Positions 24,757 to 38,100 of a stretch of DNA of 64,000 nt are shown here, one piece after another (position 1 is the first letter of the stretch; each line of letters begins with the position of its first letter). The stretch is from Fasciolopsis buskii (taxonomy: Eukaryota; Platyhelminthes; Trematoda; Plagiorchiida; Fasciolidae). A model generated the notes under the pieces. That model saw only the letters and a program-made list of their open reading frames with translations, ran no database searches and was not told the DNA's origin. The stretch spans positions 186,001-250,000 of the forward strand of contig LUCM01002408.1 in the NCBI GenBank assembly GCA_008360955.1, written 5' to 3'. The translations under genes were made by a program, and so were the position numbers.

Positions 24757-25872
24757 TTACATCGTCATCATAGTTCAGCTTTAAACAGTAGGGCAAGCCT
24801 CGCTGACCGCTGCCTTTCCCCAGAGTTACACGTTTATATAAAAAGAGTGAATATCCAAGAGGAACAGGATTGGACCTTCAAAGGCGGGTAAGGATAAGAC
24901 GATGCTGCAGCCACCACACGGAACACAGTCTAACTGTACAAACGCAGTCTTTTAATCATTTCGATTCGATAGGAAATGAAAACACGATCGCCACTGTTCA
25001 CGGTTCACTGCCATATCCTTCAATGTCTCCAGACAGCAAGTCGACGAGTCTTTCAGACCCCAATCACGAAGGCGTGAGACACCTACTCTACCTAAGTTCG
25101 CTGTACATTTTCTCATTCCACTTTGCCACGTCATCTGTTGGCCTCCACGTGGCTTCTTCTATTCAGTGCGCATTAAAGTGCGCACATTGAAGGAATCGAG
25201 ATTCAGAGGCTGACGAGGCTTGAGAAAATGTGAGCTAGACTGAAAACCATCTACCACACTATTTGACCCGAGTATCGGGTGTGTTATTAGTGGGGACACT
25301 ATGGGCGGGCAGAGTGGGAAAAGGCATTAGGTTGGAGACAGAAGCGACAGGTTGACTAGAAGAGATGGAACTCTGAGCAGTAGCATACTTATCACTACCC
25401 ACCCCACCTGCGCTCGATGCAATGGGCAGCGCGGTCCTGATTATCCTGCGCGACGACCGATGCAGTATGGAATTATTTGTAGGCGTGTAACTCATAGGGA
25501 TTGATGAGTGGGTACTGCTAGGGAGTCCAGCCGCTAAGCAGAAGAACGATTAGGATTCTCAACCAAAGCCTTTGGTTCTTACAAGAACCTGACAGCAAGG
25601 CAGCGGGGAATAGCTGAGTGGTAGCCCATCTACTTGGATCAATTAGTCTTCTACTCGTTTTTCCGACTGAGCTGCTATCTCAGATCAACCCCCGACTTGG
25701 AAGACCAGGGGGCTACTTCGTCAGGCCTCTACCCATTGACATCCCAGGCATGATTGGATCTTCGGCTTGAGATAAGCCATCATGTATAGCTCGTTGGATC
25801 ATGGAGGCACGCAAGCCGTCACACCACGTCAAGGTGTAGTCTCGTTGTGACAGTCGGGGTTGCACTGATCCT
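24757..25872 (-). mobile_element. Internally deleted LINE derivative A (5' module joined to 3' module)
   Basis: Minus strand, nested in the larger LINE. The 3' module (24764-25175) has a TGA-type tail and encodes SGMRKCTANLGRVGVSRLRD and LETLKDMAVNREQWRSC. It is joined directly at about 25175 to the N-terminal and 5' UTR module (25175-25872), whose minus-strand frame 25495-25259 starts MSYTPTNNSILHRSSRRI. Endonuclease and RT are missing. The same 5' module recurs inverted at 53322-53800. Confidence 0.72.
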
Positions 25873-27002
25873 ACGGCCACTGCGTATTTCCTTCTTGAAG
25901 AAGGATGCGATTAGTGATGCACCCCACGATAACGAAACACGCTCCTAGTTACAGGAAGGCGTGTCTTTATCAAGGCCCCTCCTCCCAGTTCCCATAGAAG
26001 TGGAAGGCATTCCCCTAGACCGCCCGTCTTTCTTGTCTTCAGTAGTCGAATGTCCGAATCCGCTTCCAGTTCTGTTTGAGAGGTGGAGTGAGCAAGAGAC
26101 ATCTCCCAAGAATTCGCAGTTGTGTTCGTCAAACTAATTACATTGGCGCACGACCAGGTAAACTGTTCCTTGAAGTATTCAGGTCAACAATCAAGCCACT
26201 GGTGTGTGCCTCGAATGGGCTCTCAACTTCTATCGCATACAGTTTCTCTAACCAAAGTTCACCGCCCACCGGTGTCGCGCATAGGTTTAAATAGTCTTTA
26301 ACTGTTACTCGAAGCAACTGCTACTTCCGTTTGTTCAACCACTGCAACTCACTAGTTTTCAGACTTTTTAAGGCTTTTGGTCGATTGACGTTATATATGT
26401 TAAGGTATCTTATTCTCTTCCTTACAGTTAGGGAGCTGGCATTTTTGCCTCACTAAGCTTAGCGATTCGTGCGAGATCCAGTGTCTTTGATTGACTTTTA
26501 ACCTAGGACCACACGCGAAACCTGCTGCCAAGTGCGTGACCTGTTTAACTTGATCCCGCTGCTCGACTGATAATTTCTGTCTACAGTTGCTTCAAACGGC
26601 CTAATCGAGCAGGCCTTTGACGGCTAACGAGGTTTGCGATTTGTGTCGATGGTCACTGAACTGCAGTAAAAGTCGCATTAAAACTGACGCATGGTCCGGT
26701 TCGACATACGTGAACCTGTAAGATCTACAGTTCTGAACAGAGCTGCAATGTCGTTAATTTATTGCTTTATCGTTAACCTGACTCAGACTACCTATCGAAT
26801 TAGATCGTCGTGTCGCGAACTGCATCGTAACTTCGTGCTAGACAGGGACAAACGATTGTCTTCACAAAATTGTCGAAGCCTGTCCCCATTATCTGGCCGT
26901 CGCGTGGGCAAGGTGCAGGGCCCACCTTTGCAGGCTTCCGATACACTCAGTTTTCTAATTTGTCTTCAAATCACCTGCGGCCCGTAAACTACCATTCAAC
27001 AT

Positions 27003-27445
27003 CTTTATCATATTCGTTCAGCGCTAAACAGCAAGGCATGCCTCACTGATCACTGCCATTTCCCCAGAGTTACACGTTTATATAAAAAGAGTGAATATCC
27101 AAGGGAAGAGGGAGTGGACCTACACAGGCTGGAAAAGATAAGACGATGCTGCAGCCAACACACGGAACACAGTCTAACTGTGCAAACGCACTTCATCAGT
27201 CATTCTGATTCGACAAAAAAGGATCACGATCGCTACTGTTCGCGATTCACTGCTATGCCCATCAGTGCCTCCAGCCAGCTAGTTGACGGGTCTTTCGAAA
27301 CCCAACCACGAATACGTGAGATACCTACTTTACCTGAGTTCTCTGTACATTTTCTCATCTCTCGTTGCCAAGTCATCTGTTGATCTCCACACGGCTTCTT
27401 CCATTCCGTGGGAGGAATGCAAAACAGGGCACGGTATGGTAGACG
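27003..27445 (-). mobile_element. 3' end fragment of a TGA-tail LINE
   Basis: This is a minus-strand copy of the roughly 420-base 3' module. The tail end is near 27003-27015 (atcttt..cgttcagcg), followed by the tract cacgtttatataaaaagagt and the antisense of the MEEAVWRSTDD.A end. It sits between endonuclease halves of the host LINE. It could be a 5'-truncated insertion or part of an internal-deletion product. Confidence 0.65.
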
Positions 27446-28010
27446 AGTGTAAACTATTAACCGGCATCAAGTCTAAAAGAGCCACTTCACCCTGGCCAGT
27501 CAAGACACCGCTTTGACCCGAAGCTCGAGCTGCTTCCTCTCCTAAGGAGCGTAGGAAATAAAACGGTAAGATATTGGAATCAGTTAGTAGAATTATTATG
27601 CTCGAATCCTGAATTCGTTTCATTGACTCAACAAATATCCATTTCCAGCGAGTTCATTTTGAGTGCTAAAAGCCTGTTGGCCAGCCTGCATAGGAGTGCG
27701 CGTATTGAAGGAGCTGTGATTCAGAGACGGTCGAGCCTTGAGCAAATCTGAGCTTCCAGATTGAACACTTAATACACTATTTGTCAACGAGCCGTTGCAA
27801 GTATCGGACCTGTTATCAGTGTTGGCATTATGACTAGGCAGAGGAGGCAAAGACAGGCAATTGGAGAATGAATAGAATGACTGAACAAAAGTGCGGTAGC
27901 ATGCTTATCACTACCCACCCCACTCGATGCAGTGGGTAGCCCCGTCCTGATTATTCTGCGCGTCGATCGATACAGTATGGAATTATTTGCAGTTGTGTAA
28001 CTCATGGAAA

Positions 28011-28802
28011 GACCACATCACCGTTTACGAGAGATAGAACAGCTCTCGCGAACCTGGGACACCAATGACACCGCTTTGACATGGAGCTTTCCCTCAAGGG
28101 AGAGTATATAATGTCATGGTGTATCCTGTTCATTGGTCGCGAAACCTTCTCCCTCCACTTTGAAGAGGCTCGGTGACTATCTGTATTCGACCGCCGAAAT
28201 ATCCAAAGCACTGCTGAAGCGAGCAATGATGAGGTGATGATTGGCCGTGTGTTGGGTGAAGGCAGTCGTCATCTGGACGGAATAACCGCTCTACGCCGCC
28301 TCCTGGTGTCTTGAGCACATTTTACCCAAATTTGATCATCGTTTACCTTTTCGTACTCTTTTGTACATGCACTCGTGCTTCAGTCATGTTATAAAAAATG
28401 TATATATATATACGGTGAATATGCTGAGCATGCGCATCGGATTCGTCCTAGTTTGCCCACTTTATTTTAATCAGCTTATTGTATCATCATCGTTGAAATT
28501 ATGCCTTATCTTCCGTGAGTTTGTGAAACTAATCATTTTCTTGGTTAAGTCAACTAGTGGTAACGCTCCTTTACACAAAAGTCACTACACCAGGACCAAC
28601 TGTGACTGACTACCTGCATAAGCGTAGTATTGACCCATGAGTAGGTTTGTACAAAGTCCAACAAATAACATTACAAAATGTCCCAATTTACTAATCACTA
28701 GTGTCTAATGCACAGTAAAAACTGAAAATGAGCTTGCTTTACCGTGAGTCTTCACGAATTTCGTGATTAGTATGCATGATCTCTCATATCCACTTATGCC
28801 CT
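28011..28802. other. Flank upstream of the HECTD1 first coding exon
   Basis: No gene was recognised. A short TA run lies at about 28385-28396. If there is a 5' UTR exon or promoter for HECTD1, it should be here or farther left among the LINE relics. I could not identify either. Confidence 0.4.
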
Positions 28803-28812
28803 TTCATTTTAG
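28803..28812 (+). promoter_or_regulatory. 3' splice acceptor just upstream of the HECTD1 start codon
   Basis: A pyrimidine-rich tract ending ttcattttag stops seven bases before the start ATG. It implies either a 5' UTR intron or a spliced-leader trans-splicing site. Both occur in flatworms. The sequence alone does not choose between them, and I see no promoter motif that I would trust. Confidence 0.5.
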
Positions 28813-28819
28813 CTGCACA

Positions 28820-29191
28820 ATGGAGGCTGACCCAAAGGTTGTACTCGAGTGGTTGGGTGCAAAAAACGGCGAGCTTCGAGCCTTGCAGTTAACCGCGCTT
28901 GAACAGTTATGCAACGAGGTGTTATTTTCCGATAACATTGACGCCTTCTGTGAGCGTTACTCACCCAGATGTTTTTTACCTGCATTATGTCGGATATTTC
29001 TGGATGATCAGACACCGCCGGATGTTCTTGAGGCCAACGCTAGAGCTGTCTCTTATTACATAGAAATGCATCTCGACTGGTGCAAGTATATAACACAATC
29101 TGACGAAGTCTTACGTGCTTTGGGGTCCCATTTGGGATGTGTGGACATGACGTCGCCGAAGAGTAATGAATTTGGTCAGCAACTTATCAAG
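28820..29191 (+). CDS. HECTD1: HECTD1 coding exon 1 (residues 1-124)
   Basis: The start ATG lies in cacaATGG, with G at +4. The exon reads MEADPKVVLEWLG, then LQLTALEQLCNEVLFSDN and FLPALCRIFLDD, all aligning with the HECTD1 N-terminus. The donor is AAG|gtaggt, phase 0, after QQLIK. The reading frame stays open upstream to 28763, but those codons lie before a strong acceptor-like ttcattttag at 28803-28812. The ATG at 28820 is therefore the likely start. Confidence 0.93.
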
Positions 29192-32100
29192 GTAGGTGAA
29201 CATGGGTGACTATAAGTGTACTTGTTTGGAAATTTTTTGGCACTTTTGACACCTTAGACTCACCGTTAACGTTATCAAAGTAGTTTATTCAGCGCAATAC
29301 AGCGTCCACATAGTGCTGTTTACATTCGTGTTAAAGTAATGATTTTACTAGCTGAAATTTGAAGTTGTAGTCAAAAAAAATAGTAGATTTGAAAAGTAAT
29401 GAAATGATGATCGCTCAATGGGCATTCGGTTAATTTGAAATAATAGTTTAATTGTCCAAGCCCCCAGGCAAGCTGATTCTAGATTAGTTTATCACCTGCG
29501 GCCCTTAAAAATCTGAATTTGGTAGCCCAAATTTTTGTGAAACAATTAGAGCTTGCGCCTCAAGTTAATATAGTATTACTAATTATACCTCGAAAATCAA
29601 TTATTCATCTTGATGTGAGCATTGTAGAATGGAGTAGATAGACAAAGTAGTTGGCGATTTTCTTAACATTTTATGGCTTCATATTTCTGTCTCGACATTC
29701 TTGTTGTGTTTTCTCTTATTATCGGATAAAAAGCCATATTGTGCATTTTACCGAGTTGAACCGAAACTCAGCCATTCTATTTGTAGCTTATGAAAGTCAT
29801 CTGTAACTACGATCCCGCTGCTCTCTATACAAATGGAGGACTAACTGCTGTTCTTCAATTTTTGCGCGAGAATCTGGCTCTCTTGCACACGGACGTGCTT
29901 CAAGCAGGAATGGAACTTATTCGAAAGTTGTTCAGTAAAGCTGACCCTTCGGACACCAACTTGAAAACGTGGATAGAGGCCCTCAGTGCTATGTTGGAAT
30001 ATCGGGAAACTGGTGTTGCGGATCAAACATTAAGAGCGTTTGCAAATCTGGTTGCCCGTTTTGCACATGCTGGAGCCGATTTAAGTACTTTAGCTCATCC
30101 GCACATAATCGCTTGTCTGTTACGTCGGTTGCGCGTGGCTGGCGGTGTTGAAAAAACCGTTCAGATTTCGGAGCTAAGTGCGTTTGGCATGTCAGATGCA
30201 GGTAAATCGATTCTTGCAGACCTGTCTGCATATTTGTTTCGTTAAAACTAACCGTTTGTGTCATCAGACTTTTGCATTCATGCAAGAATGAATTGTCCTT
30301 GCAAAATCACGAATCCCTCTGACCTATTGACCGCCCATTTCAGTTTGATACTTAGACATCGCATTGTTTCACTGGTCTTTTAAGTTTTTCGAAGGTTCGC
30401 CTGGATTTGAACAAAAATGTATGCTATCGGGGGCACCTCCGGATTGAGGACAAGCGCCATATTGGCGGTTAGCTGTAGATGAAATGAGTTCAGACTCTAT
30501 GAATTAACAGCTATAGACCAGCAGGAATGATGGGTTTGTGTCTGGTAAAATGCAACAAGGCTTTGATGATAATACTATCACTTGGTGATTAGGTCTCGCC
30601 AATAGGTGGACAGGTCTTCTTGCCTTCGTTAGAGATATTGTATTCTTTCAGTTGTGCACAGTACGAACTTCTGGGCTACCGGCCGGACTGGAAATCCCAA
30701 GAGTGTTAGACCCTTGATATGAATTGATGAGGCGGTTTGTAATCTGGAGTGCAGATGATCAGCTCCCAAAGATTAGAGAACGCCTCAATCTTGCGCTATT
30801 GCCGCATAGACCAGGTCTTCTGACCAAAGACTAGAGAGAGGCCCCTCACCACGACTCCTCTCCAATTCGGTGTAGGCGTAGACTAATATACCAAATTCTA
30901 CCCGTGATCCGACTTCCTCTTCTATTTCCTTCATTACTTCCAATTTAGGCCGTGCTTCTAGTATTGAGAATTGCGTTTTTGTGTTTGTTTTTAACGCACT
31001 TGTAGACAGATGAAGTGCTATCGCAACCATGGCAAGAAAAGTAACACTGAGTTAGAGAAAGAAAAAACCTAGAGCTCATCGTAAGTGTTAGCTGTTCCGT
31101 TCTCCGCGTCACTGTTTACCCATAGTTTGCCAGTGGGCGTGATGCTACCAATTTGTCCGAAACTGAATGTAGGTTTGATTTAGGAGATTCAACTCCGAGC
31201 CTCTGACCGAAGGTTCTAATCTAGAAAACAATGAGCGGATGGAAAATTCTTGTACAGTAGTGGGATCCGGGGACTGATTGCTGAGTTCCTATGCTCTTTG
31301 GATGAGTCTAGACGCACCATATCCCCAGTGCATCCTTCACATATGCCGATGAGCATAATGTAGTGGGTTTCATGTACCACCCATGGTTGTTTTTATTTAA
31401 CCATCCCCCATAGCTATCAAGGCTGAGCCGTTCGTCAAGGAGGGCCGGACATTTGCCGTTACCCTGACATTCTGACGAGAATGCCTCTGTCACCGCAGAA
31501 GAATGAGTAGGACTTCTTCGGTAGAGGCAGTTTGAGTTGTCTGACCATTTTTGAGCGTTTTTAGCCGTTTTCAGGGAGAGTAACATCTTCAAAAGATGAA
31601 GCGCCCAGGCTCACTGTCAGGAGACATTTTGAGTCCTTTATGATGGTTTCCGTTGGTTTTTTTGCATGGCGCTTCTTTCATCTGTCGTATTTATTCATCC
31701 TTCCTTTTTTCGCTGTAATTTGATGTTTGTTTCTCTGGACCAACCTAATTTGACTTACGTGATATTATGCTGTTTCAGGAATGTCCTTAGATGCCGGAGA
31801 AACTCAAACTACGCGCGAGAATGCTGCTGGAAGTGCAGAAAGCAACCCGGCGGTGGTCCAGGCTGTGACCAATATCCTTATCACACTATGTTGCAACTCC
31901 GGCAGTCTCACACAGTCATTGCTCACCAGTGATGGCCAATTTGCAACCACATTGGCCATGGTACTGCAACGTAGTGAAGATGAGACTGTGGTGCTTAGTG
32001 TTCTGCGTCTAGTCAACATCTTACTCGTATTACTTTATCAAAAATCTGATACGCAACCATCTGGAAATAGCCGCTTGCCACTGGAGCAAGATACAAATCC

Positions 32101-35100
32101 AGCCTCGACTGCAACACTTCAGTCGGATTCATGTTCGACGGTTCAGGAAGGTTCATCTACACTAATTTCCCTGGACGGTGGTGTAGCTGCAGCCGACGGC
32201 AGTCTCAGTATTCCAGAAGCTTCAGAACTCCCCCCTTCTGAACCATCAAATATTCCACCGTGTCCCGAGGTACCATCTTACCCACCTCCACCAACTCCGA
32301 TTGATCGAGATATCGTACATCGTTCAGCAATTGAAACAATAAAAAATCAGGATTTCGGTAAGCTATCAACATGCATTAACAAATTAGATACAGTTTGTGT
32401 GCATTGACAGATAGTATTCTGCGTCATTCAAATGAGATAATAAAGAATAAAGTACAATGCTTCAGACGGCTTTCTGTCATCAGTGATCATAATCTACTTA
32501 GTGTTGCAAGTCCATCCGTGGAAGAGTTGAACACCAGGCGCATCACCTTACAGTTGCCGTCAGTTTACTTCGTTTCTGATCGAAGTCAAAATCAAGGGTT
32601 GGCTGAAATGTTATTGTAGCCACTGCAAAACTTAGTATCACGAACACAGAGTGAATGGAATGAAACTATATTCACTATGGACGTTCGGTATCAATGACGT
32701 TTCAGATCGAGGTCTGCATTGCCTCAATCTGGTAAACGGTTAGTATTCGGTATATGTGGATTTACTTCCTTCAAAATTCGGTGCACTACCATTTCTGGTT
32801 TTTTGACAGTGGCTGATAGTTGGATTTCAAACGCCGCTTCAGTTTGCAAATCGGGCATGCGAGATAGACCGTTTTCGGCACTTCTAGCTCAGACACCTCT
32901 GTCGTCAATTTACCGGCTATCGATACCAAACCTTGAAGTAGTACCTTGCCTTTTGTAATCGAAAACTATGGCTCCATGATTTGTGGACACATCATTCACG
33001 TGTTGCGGATGAGTAGAAAGCGAGAACACTTTGACTGGATAATTTGAAGATGGGGTGTAATATTTTTTGTGTTTGATATCCCCGATGGCATTGCTAGTCA
33101 ACCTTTCATTTGAAATATTATTGGGAGTCGGCATAACTGTGATTTCGACGGACTCTGCAGTTTTCAAATGCATTAGATAGTTGGACTCTGTCCTAGAGTC
33201 GGATTGCGTGCTGTTGAATTTCTTTTTTTTTATTGCTCCCCTAATGCATCAATGCGAAGAAGCGGGTATATCCCATAGCCGTTAGGCCCATTACACTCGA
33301 AGGAGAGCGGGAATCGGTAAGCTTGGGATGAAAACTTGGAGTGGCATAGAATCACAGTCTTAATAGGTCAGGTTTTGTAATGAGCCAGGCAACAGAGAAT
33401 TGCGGTCTAACACCAAAGAAATTGGAATTTCTCATCTTTATGGAGTGGCAGACGTCGGTCACTTACTTCGCCTTCCAGGTGTCTTGTTTGTTTTTCTATT
33501 CAGCCTGGGGATCTCAGAATTTGTTCGTTTTGCTGCGGCTGGTCTCCTGTATGCATGCGGTTGGCATTTGCAGGTCTTCTCTTTTCGGCGATTATATGGC
33601 TTAGATTGATCATACTCCTCGTCATTCCTCGTGCTTGCTGTCTCCGTGCGCTTTTGGGCCTTAAAAGTACGCCCCATCGTTACGGTTTCTGGTATACCCC
33701 GTTCTCTTGCTTCCTCTGTTGCTTTTTGTATCTGTGTTGTTTATCCAAGGTTCCACGCGATTTCCGCACCATATATTTACATGTTTCTGCGCGTAGCCCA
33801 TTTTCTGTTGGTACTCCGAGTGTGCGTCTGTTTGGTCGGATTCGAATGTTTTCCTGAATACTAACCGTGTTTATCAATTTTCCGTCATTTTATCTTTTTC
33901 CACATTGCCGGTGACTAAACGTTGGCTAGTGTATTATTGATTTCTCCTTACTAATCATCCTCTTCGCACGTCATCTGCGAATAACTTTTATTTCGTCATT
34001 CGTTTGGTTTCAAAAGTACCACTTTCTTTGTCTCGGTTACTAATAACCCTGGTAAATCCTGAACATATCAGATACGCTGAAAAGTCAAATAGAGAGTGGT
34101 CAAATTGATGTGAACTTCACCGATCACTTGGGACAAACCTTGCTTAATTGGGCCGCTTCTTTTGGGACACCAACCATGGTGGACTACTTATGTAGTCACG
34201 GTGCGAATATCAATCAAGGAGTTCGTAGTCCGTTGGATTACGCGGCTACGTTTGGTCGCGTCGAAATCTGTCGAACTTTGTTGGCCCATGGTGCAAATCC
34301 TAATCAGCGGGACTATCAAGGTCGTCGTCCGATCGACCGTGCCCGCGAACAGGGCCTTCATCCAGGCTGTCAACAGGTGGTTGAACTATTGGAGGAGGAA
34401 ATTAGACGTAAGTGATGCATGCTGCTCATTACGACGTGCAGCCTGATGGCTCCGAGGAAAAAGCCTTTTCACTTACGGTTTGCTTTTTGCAATTATTACT
34501 TCCACACCGACACCTTGCAGCAATATTTGCTCAAATATAAAACAAATAAGTAGGGCAGAAAATAAATTAATTTTGGCATTGAAGAAGGATTCCAAACACA
34601 ATAATCATTGCTTTCAGCACTTGGTCTTGGGGCCATGTAGAAATTCCGTAGACTCCAACTCGTGAACCTAACCCATCGTATGTGGATCTCTCTCCCGGGT
34701 AAGGTTTTCATAACTTTCTGTCTCATTATGGACTGACCACGATAAGCATATTTGTCTCGGTCATGGTGCATTGAGAAAGTCTTTCTGTGGACATACGTAA
34801 CACGTCCCAATCGCCTTAAACTGTTTCAATTCAATGTGCTCTTTGTGGACTGAGCTCTGGTGTCCAGTTACTGTGCTCTAACCACAGCTTTGTCTTTAAC
34901 ATTTACTGTTCAGTTCAGTACCCAAGGACCAACAGTTTTTGGATGTGCTTCCTCCACAACGAATGTTTATGACCCACCTAGGAAAATTGGTTTAAATGAG
35001 ATGGTGACCTGTGTGAAACTGCTCTTATTGTTTGCGATTTTGTGATCTGGTTGTCAGTCGGAAATCTGGCTTTAATTCTTGTATTTTATATATGATAAAC

Positions 35101-38100
35101 CGTGCTCCTACACAAATGTTAGCATCGTATCACCTTACGTAAGCCGTTTCCGAATAAGTACTTGGCCACATGTCCTTTCAGTTGTCTTGGTAACAGCAAA
35201 TCGTGCAAGGTCATTATCGTATCATTGATTTGGATCCAATAATGGTAATCGCTAGAGGAAGCACGTTCATGTGATACTGAACCTTCTCAGCTAAAGGATC
35301 ATTCTACGTAGTTGTTTTCTTTTGATACCGATGCCAAATGCGACGACTATTTTGTGGACTCGTTATACGCTCACCTCAACGGTATCTTCATACATAGTAT
35401 TTTGTTCTCAGGTCAACTCCGACCAGTCGTTCAAGCAACGGATCTCTATCTGACAATTCAGAACACAGCCGAGGAAGAAGTGAACGAACTGAGAATCACT
35501 CATCAACTCTTTCAGCACCTTTATTAAGAGTTAGAATATGTGAACTAAGAGCATGGGTACTCTTGAATCGCATTTTCACGTCCGTAGATGCAACTGAGTT
35601 GTCAAAATGACCCGTTGAGAATGCCCTCAAATTCACGAATCAATGAAAAACCCGTAGGCAGTCTGCATCTACTTGAAGAAAATTGAGAAAAATGACAGTT
35701 TATTTCACGCTATGACGAAGTCCAAATAAAGGAAGAAGATAGTTAAGGCAACAATGAACCGAAGATAACCAAGACAGGTTGAGACAAAGGGGCTGATGTA
35801 AAATCTAACTGGGCTCTCATTTATTCTGGCCGTGTTGTGCCATTCACACCAAGTGTTGCACTCAGACATCAACCTACTAGGAGTACACGGGTATGTGTGG
35901 ATACACATACAAACATATAACCCATGACGAATACGTGGAACACGGATCACCGTCCTTATAGGCAGTGCATACCAGTTGGTCAGAATATGACGAAAATAAG
36001 GCGTGACAAAAGCTCCAGGGAAGTGAAAAGATGCGTCAAATTTAAAAGATCCCAAAACGGGTTCAGGAGAGATAGTGCCATAAACAAGCTGTACTTAATA
36101 AATCCAAGTCCCGTGTGCGTAATTTGGATGACTGTACACGCAGGGTTCAACTTTGAATCCATGTCTGTAGATCAGAATAGTACATCATTCAGGTGAGTGA
36201 TGGATTTGGTTGATTGATTAACCCTGGTACTGTGACAAATTGAATGTTAGGATATCGGATGAGAAAGGTGAATTTCTCAAACATGCTCGTAACATCCCCA
36301 CAGCAGGCGAACCTCTTAAAATCTCTCAGCTGCTCTTTTTGTGACAAAAACAGTCTGGCTCCGGGGATTCAATTTCGCATTCTCTTTCTCTGCGCACCAA
36401 TGAACCAATCTTCACTGTTTCCTCCTTATCCTTTGTCGACTTACTCAAACTAGCGGATCTCTGTCCATAGGCTGAACTTGTAGCTCCAGTGATCAGCCAA
36501 TGACACAAACCACTGGATTCCAAAAGGTATTGGACTCCCAGATTTTTTTGCATGTTGTTTTGTTTCGTTGACGTACACATTCTGATCTGATTCACATATG
36601 TCTGCAGACAATCAAATCAACGCCTGACGACGCCTTCGCGGTGACACCATATGATCAGCAAAAATGAAATGAGATGTGGGTAGTTATTGGTTTACCCCCA
36701 CTGCCTTGTGGTTCAGACGTTTAAATCAAAACTTCGGTTAGGGTTCCCTGAGAAAAAACCTTTCTGTGGTATAAGCAACCGTGAAGTGTCGCTCGCCCAA
36801 ATGCTCGTGACACCCTTTTTATTAGAGAACCTTAGCAACGTTTCTTTTTTCGGACATAGATATCGCGTAAGGCATCACGAAAAATTTCGGCTCGATAGAC
36901 TTATCTCATGCTGAAGAAGCAGGAAACACTTTGTACACAGTGCTCATTTCACTTGGCTAGTTTCAGTGTCCATACGCCCAACTAGATAGGGCAAAAAATT
37001 GCCCTAACCCGAACTTGAGACCGCTGCATCTCCGAAACGCCCATACAAGGTCCCAATTCCGTCACCATTTTTCGTAATTTAGATACAACCTCGTATCGAT
37101 TCGCTCTTCGTGTGTCGGGGATCCGTTTCGAACTTAGGGGCCGCTCTGAGCGGGGGAGCCGGACGTAAACTGTTAGACTGGATCCCAATCAACGGTCGTT
37201 TATGTGCAATTCGGTTGGGTGGTTGTATGCACTTTGATAACAACTGGCTGAAGGGTCGTTACTTGTTCGTCTTTATTTGTATGTGCGACCACTGACTGCG
37301 GTTTTCCTGAGGCCAAAGACGCGTTCTGCCGAATTTTAGCTCGATTATTCCGAAGTATACGATCAACGGACGCTGTGGTAGTTGCTGTCGATATTAACTC
37401 CCAAAGTAGCTATTTAGCATAAACGAAGCGACACCTCGGAGGCCTGTCTTCTGTCTCAGCTGAACGCTTCGTCGAAGTTTGTTTCAACTACAGACTATGC
37501 TGGCAAATACCAATTTTTGCCCTAAAGGACGATGTCGGCTCACTTGGGATCTTTCTTCATCTTCACAGCGCTGGAGTCCAATTGATCACATTGCAATCAG
37601 CCACCGATGACTTGAATCGTTCAAAGATTGTCGACCATTCTGGTCCATACCCCCTGGACTCAGATCATGCTATGGTCCGTCCTGGCTTTTGTTCATGCTT
37701 AGTTTGTGGTCACTGCACAAAACCCACTTATCCAATGCAGCTGGTTCTAAGTGATAATCGTCGACTTCAGTTCTAATCGGAGCTTTCAATGTGGTTGTCT
37801 TCTCAACAAAGTGCCCAGGATCCGAGCGAACACTGTGAGCATGCACCTGGCAGCAGTTACCACTCAGGCCTGCTTGCCCTGTTTCATTCGAAAACGATGG
37901 GTATCCTCAACCTCAGTTAGCCTGTCGAATGCTCTCAGGTCCGTCCTCCTGGATGCTACGTACAATGGGACGCGTAAGCCCCTGCGACATCAGTTCACCA
38001 GGAGCTCGAGAAATTATCGCGAGCAGTGGTGCATAAGAAAGCCTACAGAAATGTAAACGGCTGCGGCCGTTGACAGTAGTCGCTAAGTTTATCGACTCCT

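Larger units (their letters stand above)
23386..28010 (-). mobile_element. Near-complete TGA-tail-family LINE, minus strand, with two nested insertions
   Basis: Read on the minus strand (5' at right), the blocks are: 5' UTR and N-terminal segment with an endonuclease start (28010 to about 27445); rest of endonuclease, linker and RT start (26990-25875); RT core to 3' end (24745-23386). Signatures include ILTLRQLLKT (24.65 kb), VPNLILDGEELLIVDR (24.2 kb) and the TGA-repeat tail at 23386-23416. The RT start breaks off near 25875 and resumes near 24745 with only about 20 codons missing, so 24757-25872 is a nested insertion. A second insertion sits at about 27003-27445. Stops and frameshifts make it inactive. 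Confidence 0.75.

Noticed and set aside
25611..25625. tRNA or tRNA-derived SINE, from an A-box-like tagctgagtggtagc (also 53567)
   Set aside because: No B box at the right distance and no cloverleaf could be drawn. It is part of the LINE 5' module.
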